From contig JAECYW010000005.1 of assembly GCA_023014335.1 (NCBI GenBank), positions 620,001 to 684,000 of the forward strand: 64,000 nucleotides of DNA, read 5' to 3'. The notes beneath the pieces were generated by a model that made no database searches, was not told the DNA's origin, and was given only the letters and a program-made list of their open reading frames with translations. A program made the position numbers and the translations under genes. The first letter of the stretch is position 1, and every line of letters begins with the position of its first letter. This stretch comes from Galerina marginata. Taxonomy: Eukaryota; Basidiomycota; Agaricomycetes; Agaricales; Galerinaceae. This document shows, piece after piece, positions 54,095-64,000 of the stretch.

Positions 54095-57000
54095 ATGTCC
54101 TCCTTTGCTCCAGTTCTTGTGCCCATTTCCAAGTTCTCTCAGGAACTTGGTACTCTATTAACTGCCTCCTTGGTTGAATTGAGAAAAGGACCAGAGGATA
54201 GAGTCAAAGGAGCCTTGTGGGAAAAAGAGATAATGGCCAAGATTGTCGGTAAACCCAGATTTGTGAGTAGAATCTGCTGTCCAGACAAGATCTGACAAAA
54301 ATCTGTGATACTGGGTTAGATTCAACCTATCAGAGACTGGCTTCAAAAGAGCATTGTCATGAAAGTGGACAACATTCCCTCTGTGGATATCATTTCTTTC
54401 TTTATTGGAATTCAATATCTACAGGAATATGATCCTGAATCTGCAATTGACTACTTGGGTCAATTCCAGTACTCTCTTGATCAAATGCGTGTAAGTTAAA
54501 TCTTAGACTGAAGATTCAACTAATTACATTTAAATAGTTTGGAACCAACCAGGCCCAGCATCATCAATTGAATTTCCTTGAACATATTACGCAAACCAGC
54601 TTGATAACTGTAGAAGATGCGGTGGAGCTAAATGCAGATAAAGATGAGATTAATATAGAAGAAGACCATCAGAATTCTTCAGTAACCAGCTCACCCCCTA
54701 GGAAAAGATCTAGAAAAGCCCCGGAAAGGACATTTCAACAGGAAACTAGTGTTTCTGCGGACATTCCAGTGCCTTCAGTAAAGTTTCAGGAATTCAACCA
54801 GATGCCGATTCTTTCAAAAAACCAAATTGATTGGAATAATATCCTACAAGCAAATCCGGATTTCTGGATATTGAAATGTCAAAGCTGGAAATCTTTATTG
54901 GATAGTGCTTATCAGTTCAGAGAAGTAAGTCAATCACATAGATTCAGCTAGAGTCTGACTTTATCAAATTATAGATGCCTGATCTTTCTGAAGAGATCAA
55001 TAATCAACAATACCTGAATGTTGTTAGGCTTTTAAGGGAAATGAGAAGAGTAAAGTCTGGTATCTATTCACAGGTTTCCTGGAAGAAGGCTGTTAAGGTA
55101 AAATTGATTGTTTACTTGAACTATACTACTTTTAACCCAACTATCTAGAACTCACTTCTTCCTGGAAGCATTCAGCTTTGGAGTACTCCGGATATGCTTT
55201 TTCGATCCAAAGCACCATTTTCAGTCCAGCTCTTAAGGAAAAATAGAATAATGGAATCCCTCAGTTTGATTCTGTATTCTTGGATACCAGAAGAAGAAGC
55301 GCATACTTGGAATGCTATAGAAAGATTTCCCAATCTTGTAAGTTTCATTTTCTGAATTTTCTTAGCTTAATATCTTAGAAACTTTAGATAAATGGACAAA
55401 AGAAACTTACGGGAAAACTACTTTTACGATTCATCAAGGATCATCCAGATGTAATTCCTCGACAAGCTTATCCTTCCTCAGTTTACTGCTTTTTAAGCAG
55501 TAATAACTTTCAGTTGGCCATCCGCCAGTGGCTCGGCTTCATTTTAAATGAAATAAACCAGTCCGCAACACCTACCAAAAAATTTAATGTCAGATTTTAC
55601 TTTTTTAACTATTTCTATACTTATTTTGTCTTTCAGCTTGAACCCTTGACTATAGTTGACAGTGCCCACCAGATATATAATGACTTTATGCAAATTTTAA
55701 AAGGCATTTACAACTCGGGCTTTCTCAAAAAATATGAAGACAAAGAGCTAGAAACTATTCTTCGCAGAACCGTTGAGTATCGTGACATGAAGAGAGATCT
55801 AGGTGACAGAATACTGGATGGGCGTACTGTGAGTTTTTTAAGATGATTTATAAATGTTGCTAATGACTGTATAGACTTTCAATGCTCCTTGCCCTCGTTG
55901 TGCTTCTCTTGGGGAAGACCAAAAATGCAGAAAGAATATTTACATAAAGAAAAACCCTCTAGATCCTTCTCTAATTGGACAAGGGGTTTCATTTGCAAGC
56001 CCAGAAAATCAAATTGAGGCTATTCCTGTATGCTAAATCTTTTTATTTGAAGTTTTACTGATCTATTCAAAAGGGAAATGATCTTAAAGAAGGACAGAAA
56101 CCTGTAATTCTTCATCCATCCGATCCTAGACTTCAATTAGAAGAAGTTACCTATGATGAAGACATTATCCAGCGATGTGGTATCCAGATTTTCAAATTCT
56201 ATAATCAGGATGAACCCACAGAATTGGTATAATTTGACTATCAATTAATAGTTAGTTGCTTATCTACGTTTTGTTGCAGATGGATTTTTGGGTCTATAAT
56301 ATCTACCCTCCAAAGGCTTATAAACGTTTAGTATCTCATCACCAACGCCTTCAAGAACTCAATCTTAAGAAGATTAAGCGAGGTTCTCAGTTTCAATATT
56401 TTTCCCAAGGATCTATGGTCACCCGTGGATTCCGCGCTGCAATGGGTGGTGGACTTGGCGATGCCTATACTATGTACTCTGGAATGGATGCTTTGGATTG
56501 CGAGGGAATTGAAATACTTTTCAATGATGCAGAGGTACCAAACTTACAAAACCTCTTTTTTATGCTGACTTTGCAATTTTTAGACATCTATGATTCTTTC
56601 AGAAGGAGCTAGAATGATTTCATTCGAACATTTTGCAAAACTAGATCAAGCAACTACCGAAGGAGACAGACTTGGGACTTCAGGAGCCACAAGCTATTCA
56701 TGCAACAATTATACGGCACCTTTGCATAGCGATGACGATATAGTTCCAGGTATATGTGCTCAATATCAACTTCAAGCTCGCAAGGACTTGAAAGAATATG
56801 CTTTTATCTACGGCGACTATCGGAAGTATGTGGTTGCTAGATCCAACTCCTTATGGTATAAAATCTTAAATAATGTAGAGCTTCATACTCTTCTTACTAA
56901 TTTCAATATTTGCAGGTCATTTAGTGGATCCACAATGCACGGAACTATGCTTCCTTCAACTCTTCCATTGCGGTCTGAAGACATTACTCTTTCAAATCTG

Positions 57001-57189
57001 CCTAATGCAAATGAAGAATCATTGCTGGCTGCTTTAGGAGATAGAGATGGTGGTGGTGGTGGTGGTGGACCTCCTAGGGTCTCCAATGGTGATCATAGAA
57101 CCAAAACTCGCAAAAACAATATTGCAGCACAGAAATATCAAAAGGTTCGTGCCTGTCACCAAGAAATTTTTAATTATTGGGATCAGTAG
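54095..57189 (+). CDS. TET/JBP-like 2OG-Fe(II) dioxygenase, 12 exons
   Basis: The start is MSSFAPVLVPISKFSQELGT. Exons read by eye: 54095-54262, 54320-54490, 54538-54924, 54975-55097, 55149-55337, 55388-55588, 55637-55828, 55875-56027, 56074-56226, 56280-56534, 56584-56855, 56916-57189. They sum to 2,538 bases, an open 845-residue protein; all introns but the last are phase 0. Exon 3 carries a basic patch (PPRKRSRKAPER) and exon 8 a CPRC pair. The catalytic-looking C-terminus has NNYTAPLHSDDD (HxD at 56725-56733), then EYAFIYGDYRKYVV, then SFSGSTMHGTMLPSTLPLR (distal His at 56938-56940, Arg ten residues on). This layout fits the fungal TET/JBP family, whose members oxidise 5-methylcytosine and which is expanded in basidiomycetes. 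Family assignment is by motif memory only; a related 2OG oxygenase remains possible. The donor of exon 6 (GTCAGA) is weak. Confidence 0.65.
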
Positions 57190-57307
57190 AAAGGAAAATT
57201 GACTTCTTTATGCATGTTATTTAAACTTTAGTTTTTGTATTGGATGAATTCATTTTGAAGCAGTCTGAACTTACCTACTGTGAAACCCTAACCTTATCAT
57301 AATTATT

Positions 57308-57420
57308 GTGGCTGTGAGACCTCCGTCGCGACGGAGGTCTCACAGCCACATATAAACCCTAACCTTAGAATTTTTAATGTGGCTGTGAGACCTCCTTCGC
57401 GCCGGAGGTCTCACAGCCAC
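57308..57420. repeat. Two 42-bp GTGGCTGTG palindromes between convergent genes
   Basis: 57308-57349 is a perfect palindrome (arm GTGGCTGTGAGACCTCCGTC, then G|C centre). 57379-57420 is the same with TT/CC central changes. Each is followed by AAACCCTAACCTTAGAA. They lie in the 415-bp gap between the plus-strand TET/JBP-like gene and the minus-strand gene ending at 57604, where a folded transcript could act as a bidirectional 3'-end signal. That role is inference. Confidence 0.85.
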
Positions 57421-57603
57421 ATTTAAACCCTAACCTTAGAAAAACCACTACTCCAAAAGAAACGACATTGAATCTGAAATGAGCTTGTTGATTATAAGCT
57501 ACAAAATACACAAGGACTAGATATAATGCAAAATAGAAAGTGGGCAATTGAATATCATTAGTTGAATAATGATACAGCTGCTGTTGAAGCGAGAAGACAT
57601 TCG

Positions 57604-60087
57604 TTAATATACAAACTCTGACAATCGTTGACCTAGCATGACAAATAAAGGATCATCATGCCACATAGATCTAGGAAAATCATCAAATGTTCTACCTGGT
57701 CATATTTTATCAAAAAATGATATCTTTCCCAAAAAAAACTAAACTCACGCTTTTGGGGTTGCCAAGACCACAGCCCAACAAATATTAGTACCGATAGTAA
57801 GCTCATCTGGGGATTTCTTTGAATTGTAACCCAAGGTAGTATATCCAACAAGTGTTAAAGATCCTGGAGGAATTTCTTCTGTAAAGGCTGGAAGAGTCTC
57901 GACAACCTTGCGTAAACCTTTGGGAAGATCAATCTGAATAGATCGCCCATCTAGAATTGGAACTATAGAAAAAAATCAACAACTTTTACAACAAACAGGA
58001 AGTAGGATAAACTTACTATTTTCATCACTGGTATAACCGATTTTCCATCTAGAACCTTGAGATTGTGGTTGACGAGTATTAGCTGGACTCAGTTTCTTTG
58101 AACCAGCAGAGCGAAAGGAAGTTGGACGATTGTAGGTATCTATTAAAAATTTCAGTACTCAGTGATATTTAAATCAAAAAAACTTACTCTGAGAATTGCC
58201 ATTGGAGCTTCCAGGACGTGATGAAAAAGACCAACGGTTGTTGGTCATTAGCGTTTTGATACCTGGCACTTTATAAACCAGGCAAAGTGTAGCTATCAAT
58301 CTTTCATACTCCATGGTCTGAATAACGCCTGTCAAAATCTTGTAAGAAGAACCATTGATGTCCTTGGGATGTCGCGTATAGTCTTCATCAACAGAAATGA
58401 TGCTAAGACAGAGAGCAGGAGTCTTCTGGTGACGTAAAAATACCAGAGGATAAATAGATCCGGTATCTGGTTTTTTTGCGATAAGATCGCAAGGCTCAAT
58501 TCTTGACAAATTGACAGTACTGGTGCCATGGTCGGAGACGAATGTAAATAATTCAAGCAAGTATCTGTTAAGCCCATTAGAATTCAGGAGAATAATTGAA
58601 ACTATAAGTTAAACCATACTTTTTGCTGATTTTCGACAATCCTGGAAGCAATTCAGATATATACATCATTGGTTCGGGAGCTTCTCCAGCTGGGAGATAA
58701 CGGTTATTGGTATATCCACTAAAACTTTGTTAATAATATATCAATTTAAGTAAATGTTGTTTAAATACCTGGGTAGTTTAGGAAGGTTCTTGTAGGTTTT
58801 GGCAAGAAATATATCCACCAAGTCTTTGTCAAATAACTGGCAAGATCGAAGCTTTGGGCGTCTATATAAAACTTAATAAAAATCATTAAAATGAAAGAAA
58901 AAATACATACGTGATAACAGGATCCTTTGTCAAATCTTCCAAATACACTTCAGTATCTTTTGATGTAGACTTCTTGTTATTATTGCCTTGACCAGCCTTG
59001 GATTTGGACTTTAAAGCATTGCCACTAAAAGACTGTTATAATTAGAAACACAAAATAAAAATAAAAACATACATAGCAGCATCCACTATTTTCTGACGCT
59101 TCTGATTGCTTCTAAAGCTCTGCACTTAAGAAACTGTAACAAAAAATAAATAGTAACAACTTACTTTTTCCTAGATTGCTCATAAGAACTGTCAGCATTG
59201 TCCGAGCTTTGTTCTTCACTAAAAAAAGTTTAGTTTGTTTCAGTTGAAAGCCATTATAAATAATCTTACGCTTCTAAATCCAAAAAATCTTCAATTTGGC
59301 TATCCGTTTCAGCTTCCTCCTCCCCCTCCTCCTCCTCCTCCTCCTCCTCCTCACTTTCATCACCTGGATCTTCACATTCATCAACTGTTTCATCATCTGT
59401 TTCGTCATTGCTTTCATCATTCTTGCTATTGTCACTGTCTGCATTCTTGACAAGACTCTTTGATGATATCTTCTTTTTGGATTGTATCAAAACAATTGGA
59501 CGAGCAAGGTTGGGCCGTTTAGTTGGAGAAGATTTGGAAGATGGAGTAGTTGAACTGAGATCCAGAATCTGCCTGCGTTTTTTTGGAGACTTGGCCTCAG
59601 GACTTTTTTTTTTCTGGGTGAATATAATATCAAAAACTTAAGATTAAACTGAACATACCTAGGGGAAAAGGAAACATTGCTTGAAGTTTTCTTAGTTGAC
59701 TTGAATCTGTTTTAAAAAAGTCAAATAAAACCCTCCACATTATTGGGCCAAACACATACGGGCTAGCGCTTGAAGTTTTATTTATTCGTTTAGATTTTCT
59801 AGGCGTTACGCTATAACAAGAATCAACTTTAGAATCCTGGAGTAGAAAATCCCAGCAACTCACGGTGGTTCTGGACAATCAGATCTATAACAAAGTTTAA
59901 TACAGCAAAAAACGAGTAGGAAAAACCAATAAATCATACAAGACTGTATCAGATTGTTCTTTCTCACTATTAATACAATAGAAAAGTTGTTAGACTATAT
60001 TGAAATGAAATAAGAACCAAGATCTCACCTATCACTAGTACCCCCAGACTCGGAAGATGCTTCTTTTTTAATTTTGCGTTTAACCAT
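57604..60087 (-). CDS. Unknown multi-exon protein with charged N-terminus
   Basis: Starts MVKRKIKKEASSESGGTSDR at 60087. Many very short exons follow (for example about 59955, 59880, 59820 and 59690), giving a Lys/Ser/Pro-rich region, KRRQILDLSSTTPSSKSSPT, and a Glu/Asp run from (CCT)n (about 59318-59350). The C-terminal half is better conserved in character: RSCQLFDKDLVDIFLAKTYK, YLLELFTFVSDHGTSTVNLS, NGSSYKILTGVIQTMEYERL, LVGYTTLGYNSKKSPDELTI and TNICWAVVLATPKA. The last exon probably reads TFDDFPRSMWHDDPLFVMLG...FVY-stop at 57604. It looks nuclear from its charged tail. No known family recognised. Confidence 0.6.
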
Positions 60088-60596
60088 ATCGTTGAAGAGG
60101 AGGGAATAAAGAAGTGCTTGGAAAACATGGAGACTTTATACCTTCTGGTTTCATTGAGGTTGCCCAAAATGAATCAGATCATCCGGATCATCCATATGAT
60201 CCGGCTGCAAATTCATTTAAGTCTAGAAGATGGTTTTTACATCATATTCGAATTTCTCTAAACTTTTTGGGGCTAACCTGAGAGAATGATACGTAAAAGT
60301 GCCTGAGGATGATTTTCGGTGAAACATAATCTGTCAAAATTGAAGCTGAAGCCAAGAAAAAGAAGCATCTATTACGTCCTAAGCTCCAGGAACTTATTAC
60401 GGTTCCGAACAAAAAAGAAAGAGAAGATCCTTCCATCGGCTAAAATAGGATCACAAAGACAAATGAGGAAATGCAAAGACTTGACTGACCCCTATTCAAA
60501 AAATCAATTGGTCTAGAAGAGAAACCAATTTAAGAGCACAGACAACGTTCACGACCATCCTTTCTTTACATCTATCATCCTCCAATTACTATCATA
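60088..60596. promoter_or_regulatory. Divergent promoter region with a CCGGATCAT palindrome
   Basis: A 509-bp gap between two divergently transcribed genes. At 60183-60204 CCGGATCAT and ATGATCCGG form a perfect inverted repeat with a 4-base spacer. CGGATC also recurs six times upstream of the gene at 62190, so it may be a shared operator. No direct evidence of binding. Confidence 0.4.
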
Positions 60597-61776
60597 ATGG
60601 ACCAATTTTTTGATATTCAAGCTACTGGCAAGTAAAAGTCTTGAAATTTTAATATGGAACACTCATCATATTGCAGGAAGTAAAGTTGAAAAGTTGGCCA
60701 ATAGCCAGATAAACAAAAAAATGCAGCTATGTAATTTCAATTTGGTATGTTGAGGACTTGTTTTCACATATACTATATACGCCAAACTAAAGCCAAGCTA
60801 ATAGGACAATGGCATTAAAAACAAGATTGAGGTTACGTCTCTAGAGCAAAGCAAAACTTGGAAACTTATTCAGGCGATGGACCATTACCATGCTGAAGAA
60901 GTTGTTCTACGCTTACAAGGAGTATTATGCCAAAAATCACTTCCACCAATATCACAGACTTTTCAAATGTAAGCCAATGTCTTATTACTTTTTTATAAAC
61001 TCAAGCTGATAGTATACAGTGAACCAAGACAGCGCCATTTTTTACGGCAATCAGTTACTCTCACTGGACTTGGCAGTGATAAATTTGATCAGGCGATACA
61101 AAATGTTCAAGAAATCCACCAGATATTTGGACGCAACCTTCCTCAAGGAGCTTTAGAAGACTGGAATTCTACAACCTTTGAAGGATATATGGCAATTGAC
61201 ATGAATAACCGATTTTTTACGATTCGCAAACAAGCCACTATTGAAGAAATAGTACCTTTTTCCAGCGTGGTCGATCCTCATGGAATTCTGGAGGGAGCTA
61301 TCAGTAAAGACGACCAATTCGTTCATACCATCGAAAACAAGGTTGAATATTATGAGCTTGTTGATCATCATGAACAAGAATTAAGGTAACTGATGTTTTT
61401 TGATTAGATTTATCTAACCACTAATAAAATTTATCAGATACGAAGAAGTCAATCCTATTAAATTTCGATGTGGAGATATAGTCGAAGCGCAACTTTCCTT
61501 TGTTTGCATTCGCATGAAGAATGAAAAGCATAGAATGCTAACAGTCCTTCGAGCACTCACAATTCTTGACACCTCACCACTGCGAGTGAGTATTTATTTG
61601 ATCTATTGACTATCTATCTAAAAAGGTACTTTGACATTTAGGAAGCTAGCATTTCACGCAATCGGTCTAAAAACCAGATAGTAAGACAAGTTTCATTGAA
61701 AAGGAAGGTTGGATATTCAGCAGATGAAATTGCCGATGCTAGAGATCGACTAAGCCGTATGAAATTAGATAACTAA
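60597..61776 (+). CDS. Unknown multi-exon protein, about 320 residues
   Basis: Starts MDQFFDIQATG; exons continue with VEKLANSQINKKMQLCNFNL, WKLIQAMDHYHAEEVVLRLQ, RHFLRQSVTLTGLGSDKFDQ, GYMAIDMNNRFFTIRKQATI, then after an intron FRCGDIVEAQLSFVCIRMKN and MLTVLRALTILDTSPLR, and end with a basic tail (KRKVGYSADEIADARDRLSR) at 61776. The GDIVE...SF...K...L..LRA...LD pattern matches a hypothetical family that I recall as multicopy in agaricomycete genomes. Its function is unknown. The second exon's acceptor is taken at 'ggaag|t' to keep the frame open. Confidence 0.65.
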
Positions 61777-61920
61777 TCGATAGCGTAAATTGTTTCAGAT
61801 CATTTAAAATTTGTCTTATAAACTAGAACCAACTAGAACCAACAAAACAGCCATTGTCAATTTAATAACAAATTGAGAAGATTCCAAAGAGGCAAATGCA
61901 AGGCAACGCTAGAGTGAAAA

Positions 61921-62037
61921 CGGATCCTGTGGAATGTCGGAACCTAGCTTCGGATCTTAACTAATATTCATGTCAGGAATTGATACATACGGATCTTAAA
62001 ATATATTATTCGGATCTTGCGGATCTTGCGGATCTTG
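61921..62037. repeat. Cluster of six CGGATC(T/C) motifs
   Basis: CGGATC occurs at 61921, 61951, 61990, 62011, 62020 and 62029; the last three form a 9-bp tandem (CGGATCTTG). It lies 150-270 bp upstream of the next start codon. Confidence 0.6.
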
Positions 62038-62189
62038 CTAAACCAAACCCTGAATACGGAAGGAACCAAGACTACAAATCTTATAAAGAGTGTAAGGCAA
62101 TATCGCTTTTTTCTCCCCAAGTTCAACTACTTTTCACTTTTTGCCTGTCCTCTACGCTTAACTCTACTTCTATTCTGCTTGATATCATT

Positions 62190-64000
62190 ATGGGCAAAAG
62201 TGAACGCAAAAAGCTAACATATTGTGGTGAGATTTTGTATCAAATACTTGATAGAAGCTAACAATAGTAATAGATGTTCCTTACCGTCGTCGGTCTGCAA
62301 GACTTCAGACAAACAGTCAAGTGGATGATATACAGGATGATATACAGGACGATATCAGTATGTTGATCAAAGGTATGTTGGGCTTTTGTTTATTATATGA
62401 TTCTAATTCGAATACTTTCTTTAAGATGATATTGAAGACCAAAACGACAAAATAGAAGAAGAAAGTAATCCAGATGGTAAGCACTTCAACTAAAAATCAC
62501 ATTTTTAACCAATAATTTGACGCTTTTTGTACCTACAAAAGATACAATTCTGCGAAACTATCTTTCCAATAACACCAAAACTGGCCAATATGACAATCAA
62601 TTCCTCCTATCGTTATGGAAGGGGAACATTCAAACAATTATTGATAAATCTCTGGATGAAAATGAAGAAACCCGTCGTCATGCTCTTTGCGTTGTCCGCC
62701 AAATAGCCAGTTGCCTTAATATGGACTTAGGAGCAACTGTACCACTACCTGTGGGCACAAAAAGAGCACTGGCCAAACCTAGCTACCAGGAGATTCAAAA
62801 GAGCACTCCACTTCTGTCCAAAGATCTTGCTTGTCTATCCAAAGAACTCTGGGACATATGGGGCACTAGCAAAAGCCTTTTCGAACTTCTTTATCTTGCA
62901 GAAGAAGAAGCCAACGAAGAAAATGTTCAGGCTTTTGTTCGGATTCTTGCTAAATCTGTAGGTATATTGAATTCTGATATCAGTAAGCTTTTTTCTTTCC
63001 TTCTCATTTATAAATCTTCTAACTAAGTAAAATTATAGTCAATAATGTGACATATGCAGTTCAGAGAACTGCTATATTTGCCCTTCCAACCAGTATTCAA
63101 GCAAAGATCTTTGATCACCTTTCTGGTCTTGATCATCAGTCTTTTGCAGAGACCTGCAAAAGCCATTTTTTGGCTATGAATCAATACCATTGTGACTTGC
63201 TTGCTGATATGTTGGCAAACTTTGGTTTTAGATTTGAAACGTTCATGTCAGCCTTACAGGACTGTCATGCTCTTGTCACTGGATCCTTTGCCCTTCAGCC
63301 TTTCCTTCCACAAACTCAGCGCTTCTTTACCAACAACATCGATATTGTTATGTCTATCCAACATCTTCATTTGTTTCAAACAAAGGTTCTTGCTGGATAT
63401 GAACCCTGCATCCCAATGACCAAATTCCACACTTATAACCCCATCATTTCCGACCGCATCATTTTCAAACCGCAGAATGTAAAGGCTTCTGTGTGTATTC
63501 TTCTTGTCAAAGAGGAACACACTCCTCTGGAGTCAATCTTCTATCAGCCAACAACTGCTATGATGAACGCAATTACTGCTGGTGGTCTATTTTCGGCTTA
63601 TCCTTCACTCCTTTCCTATCAAATCACTCTACACAACCCATGGATAGCCTTCGAGACCAACAGAAACAGTTCATCTCTTGGAAGATACGAAGCCAGTCAA
63701 ATTTCTTCACATATCTATGACAAATACATCCGAAGAGGGTTTCTCGCCACATCCGATTTACACAATGTCAAAACAAGCATGGACTCAATGACACTTAGGC
63801 ATCGATGCCGTGTTGATCCAGTCTGTCCTATGACTCCACGCGTAGTTGGCGATTCTGGCTGCATCAATCTGCCACTTCTTAACGTCAAATGCATTGCTAC
63901 TGAAAATATGCAATATCTGATGCCTGGAGTCAATTTCAACCATATTCAACCACCACTTGACAGTATTTATTGGACTATTGGAGCAAGTACATGTGGAAAT
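62190..64000 (+). CDS. F-box plus nucleotidyltransferase-like protein, incomplete at window end
   Basis: Starts MGKSERKKLTYC at 62190; short exons encode DVPYRRRSARLQTNSQVDDI and DDIEDQNDKIEEESN. A helical part follows (LRNYLSNNTKTGQYDNQFLL, SLDENEETRRHALCVVRQIA). After an intron at about 63000 the frame AIFALPTSIQAKIFDHLSGL resembles an F-box, and ALVTGSFALQPFLP...FTNNIDIVMS has the GS...(D/N)xD spacing of nucleotidyltransferase-fold domains (first Asp replaced by Asn). The frame runs open to the end. Similar F-box/NTase-like proteins occur in many copies in basidiomycetes. Activity is doubtful because of the missing Asp. The family call is by motif. Confidence 0.55.

Overview
The window is eukaryotic and most likely fungal, probably Basidiomycota (Agaricomycotina-like). 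The genes have many introns of about 45-60 bp with GT...AG ends. They include a JmjC-type protein, a TET/JBP-like 2OG-Fe(II) dioxygenase and a Helitron polyprotein of the kind that is multicopy in basidiomycete genomes. The species cannot be named from sequence alone.

Layout. Positions 1-31 kb are AT-rich and almost gene-free: a nest of repeats inserted into repeats. The main components are: (i) a Helitron-like non-autonomous family with ends TACAAGTTC...CCAAGT that inserts between two T residues without a target duplication; (ii) a 5.76-kb foldback element at 9715-15473 with about 1.3-kb inverted arms and an exact 8-bp target duplication, carrying a nested 999-bp TIR element that holds a RecQ-like helicase fragment; (iii) a 603-bp element with perfect 20-bp TIRs; (iv) short near-perfect palindromes that begin GTGGCTGTG and end CACAGCCAC but have different cores; (v) a minisatellite at 24.4-30.2 kb whose unit encodes residues 17-33 of ubiquitin.

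Positions 31-49 kb hold three minus-strand genes: an AT-hook acidic protein, a 2,646-residue Helitron Rep/helicase with a USP-like C-terminus, and a multi-exon JmjC protein. The Helitron's putative 3' end (35867) matches the end of the small elements, so it or a relative is the probable source of their transposition machinery.

Positions 49-54 kb are a GC-rich island split by a 1.27-kb Helitron-like copy. It contains a 22-bp minisatellite and an array of strong hairpins whose arms change in a compensatory way. Positions 54-64 kb hold four more genes: an intact 12-exon TET/JBP-like gene (+), an unknown nuclear-looking gene (-), an unknown multi-exon gene (+), and an F-box plus nucleotidyltransferase-like gene (+) that runs off the window.

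Working picture: a transposon-dense region in which rolling-circle and cut-and-paste elements have built a mosaic around members of fungal families related to chromatin modification (JmjC, TET/JBP). Function is inferred from motifs read by eye; no database search was possible.
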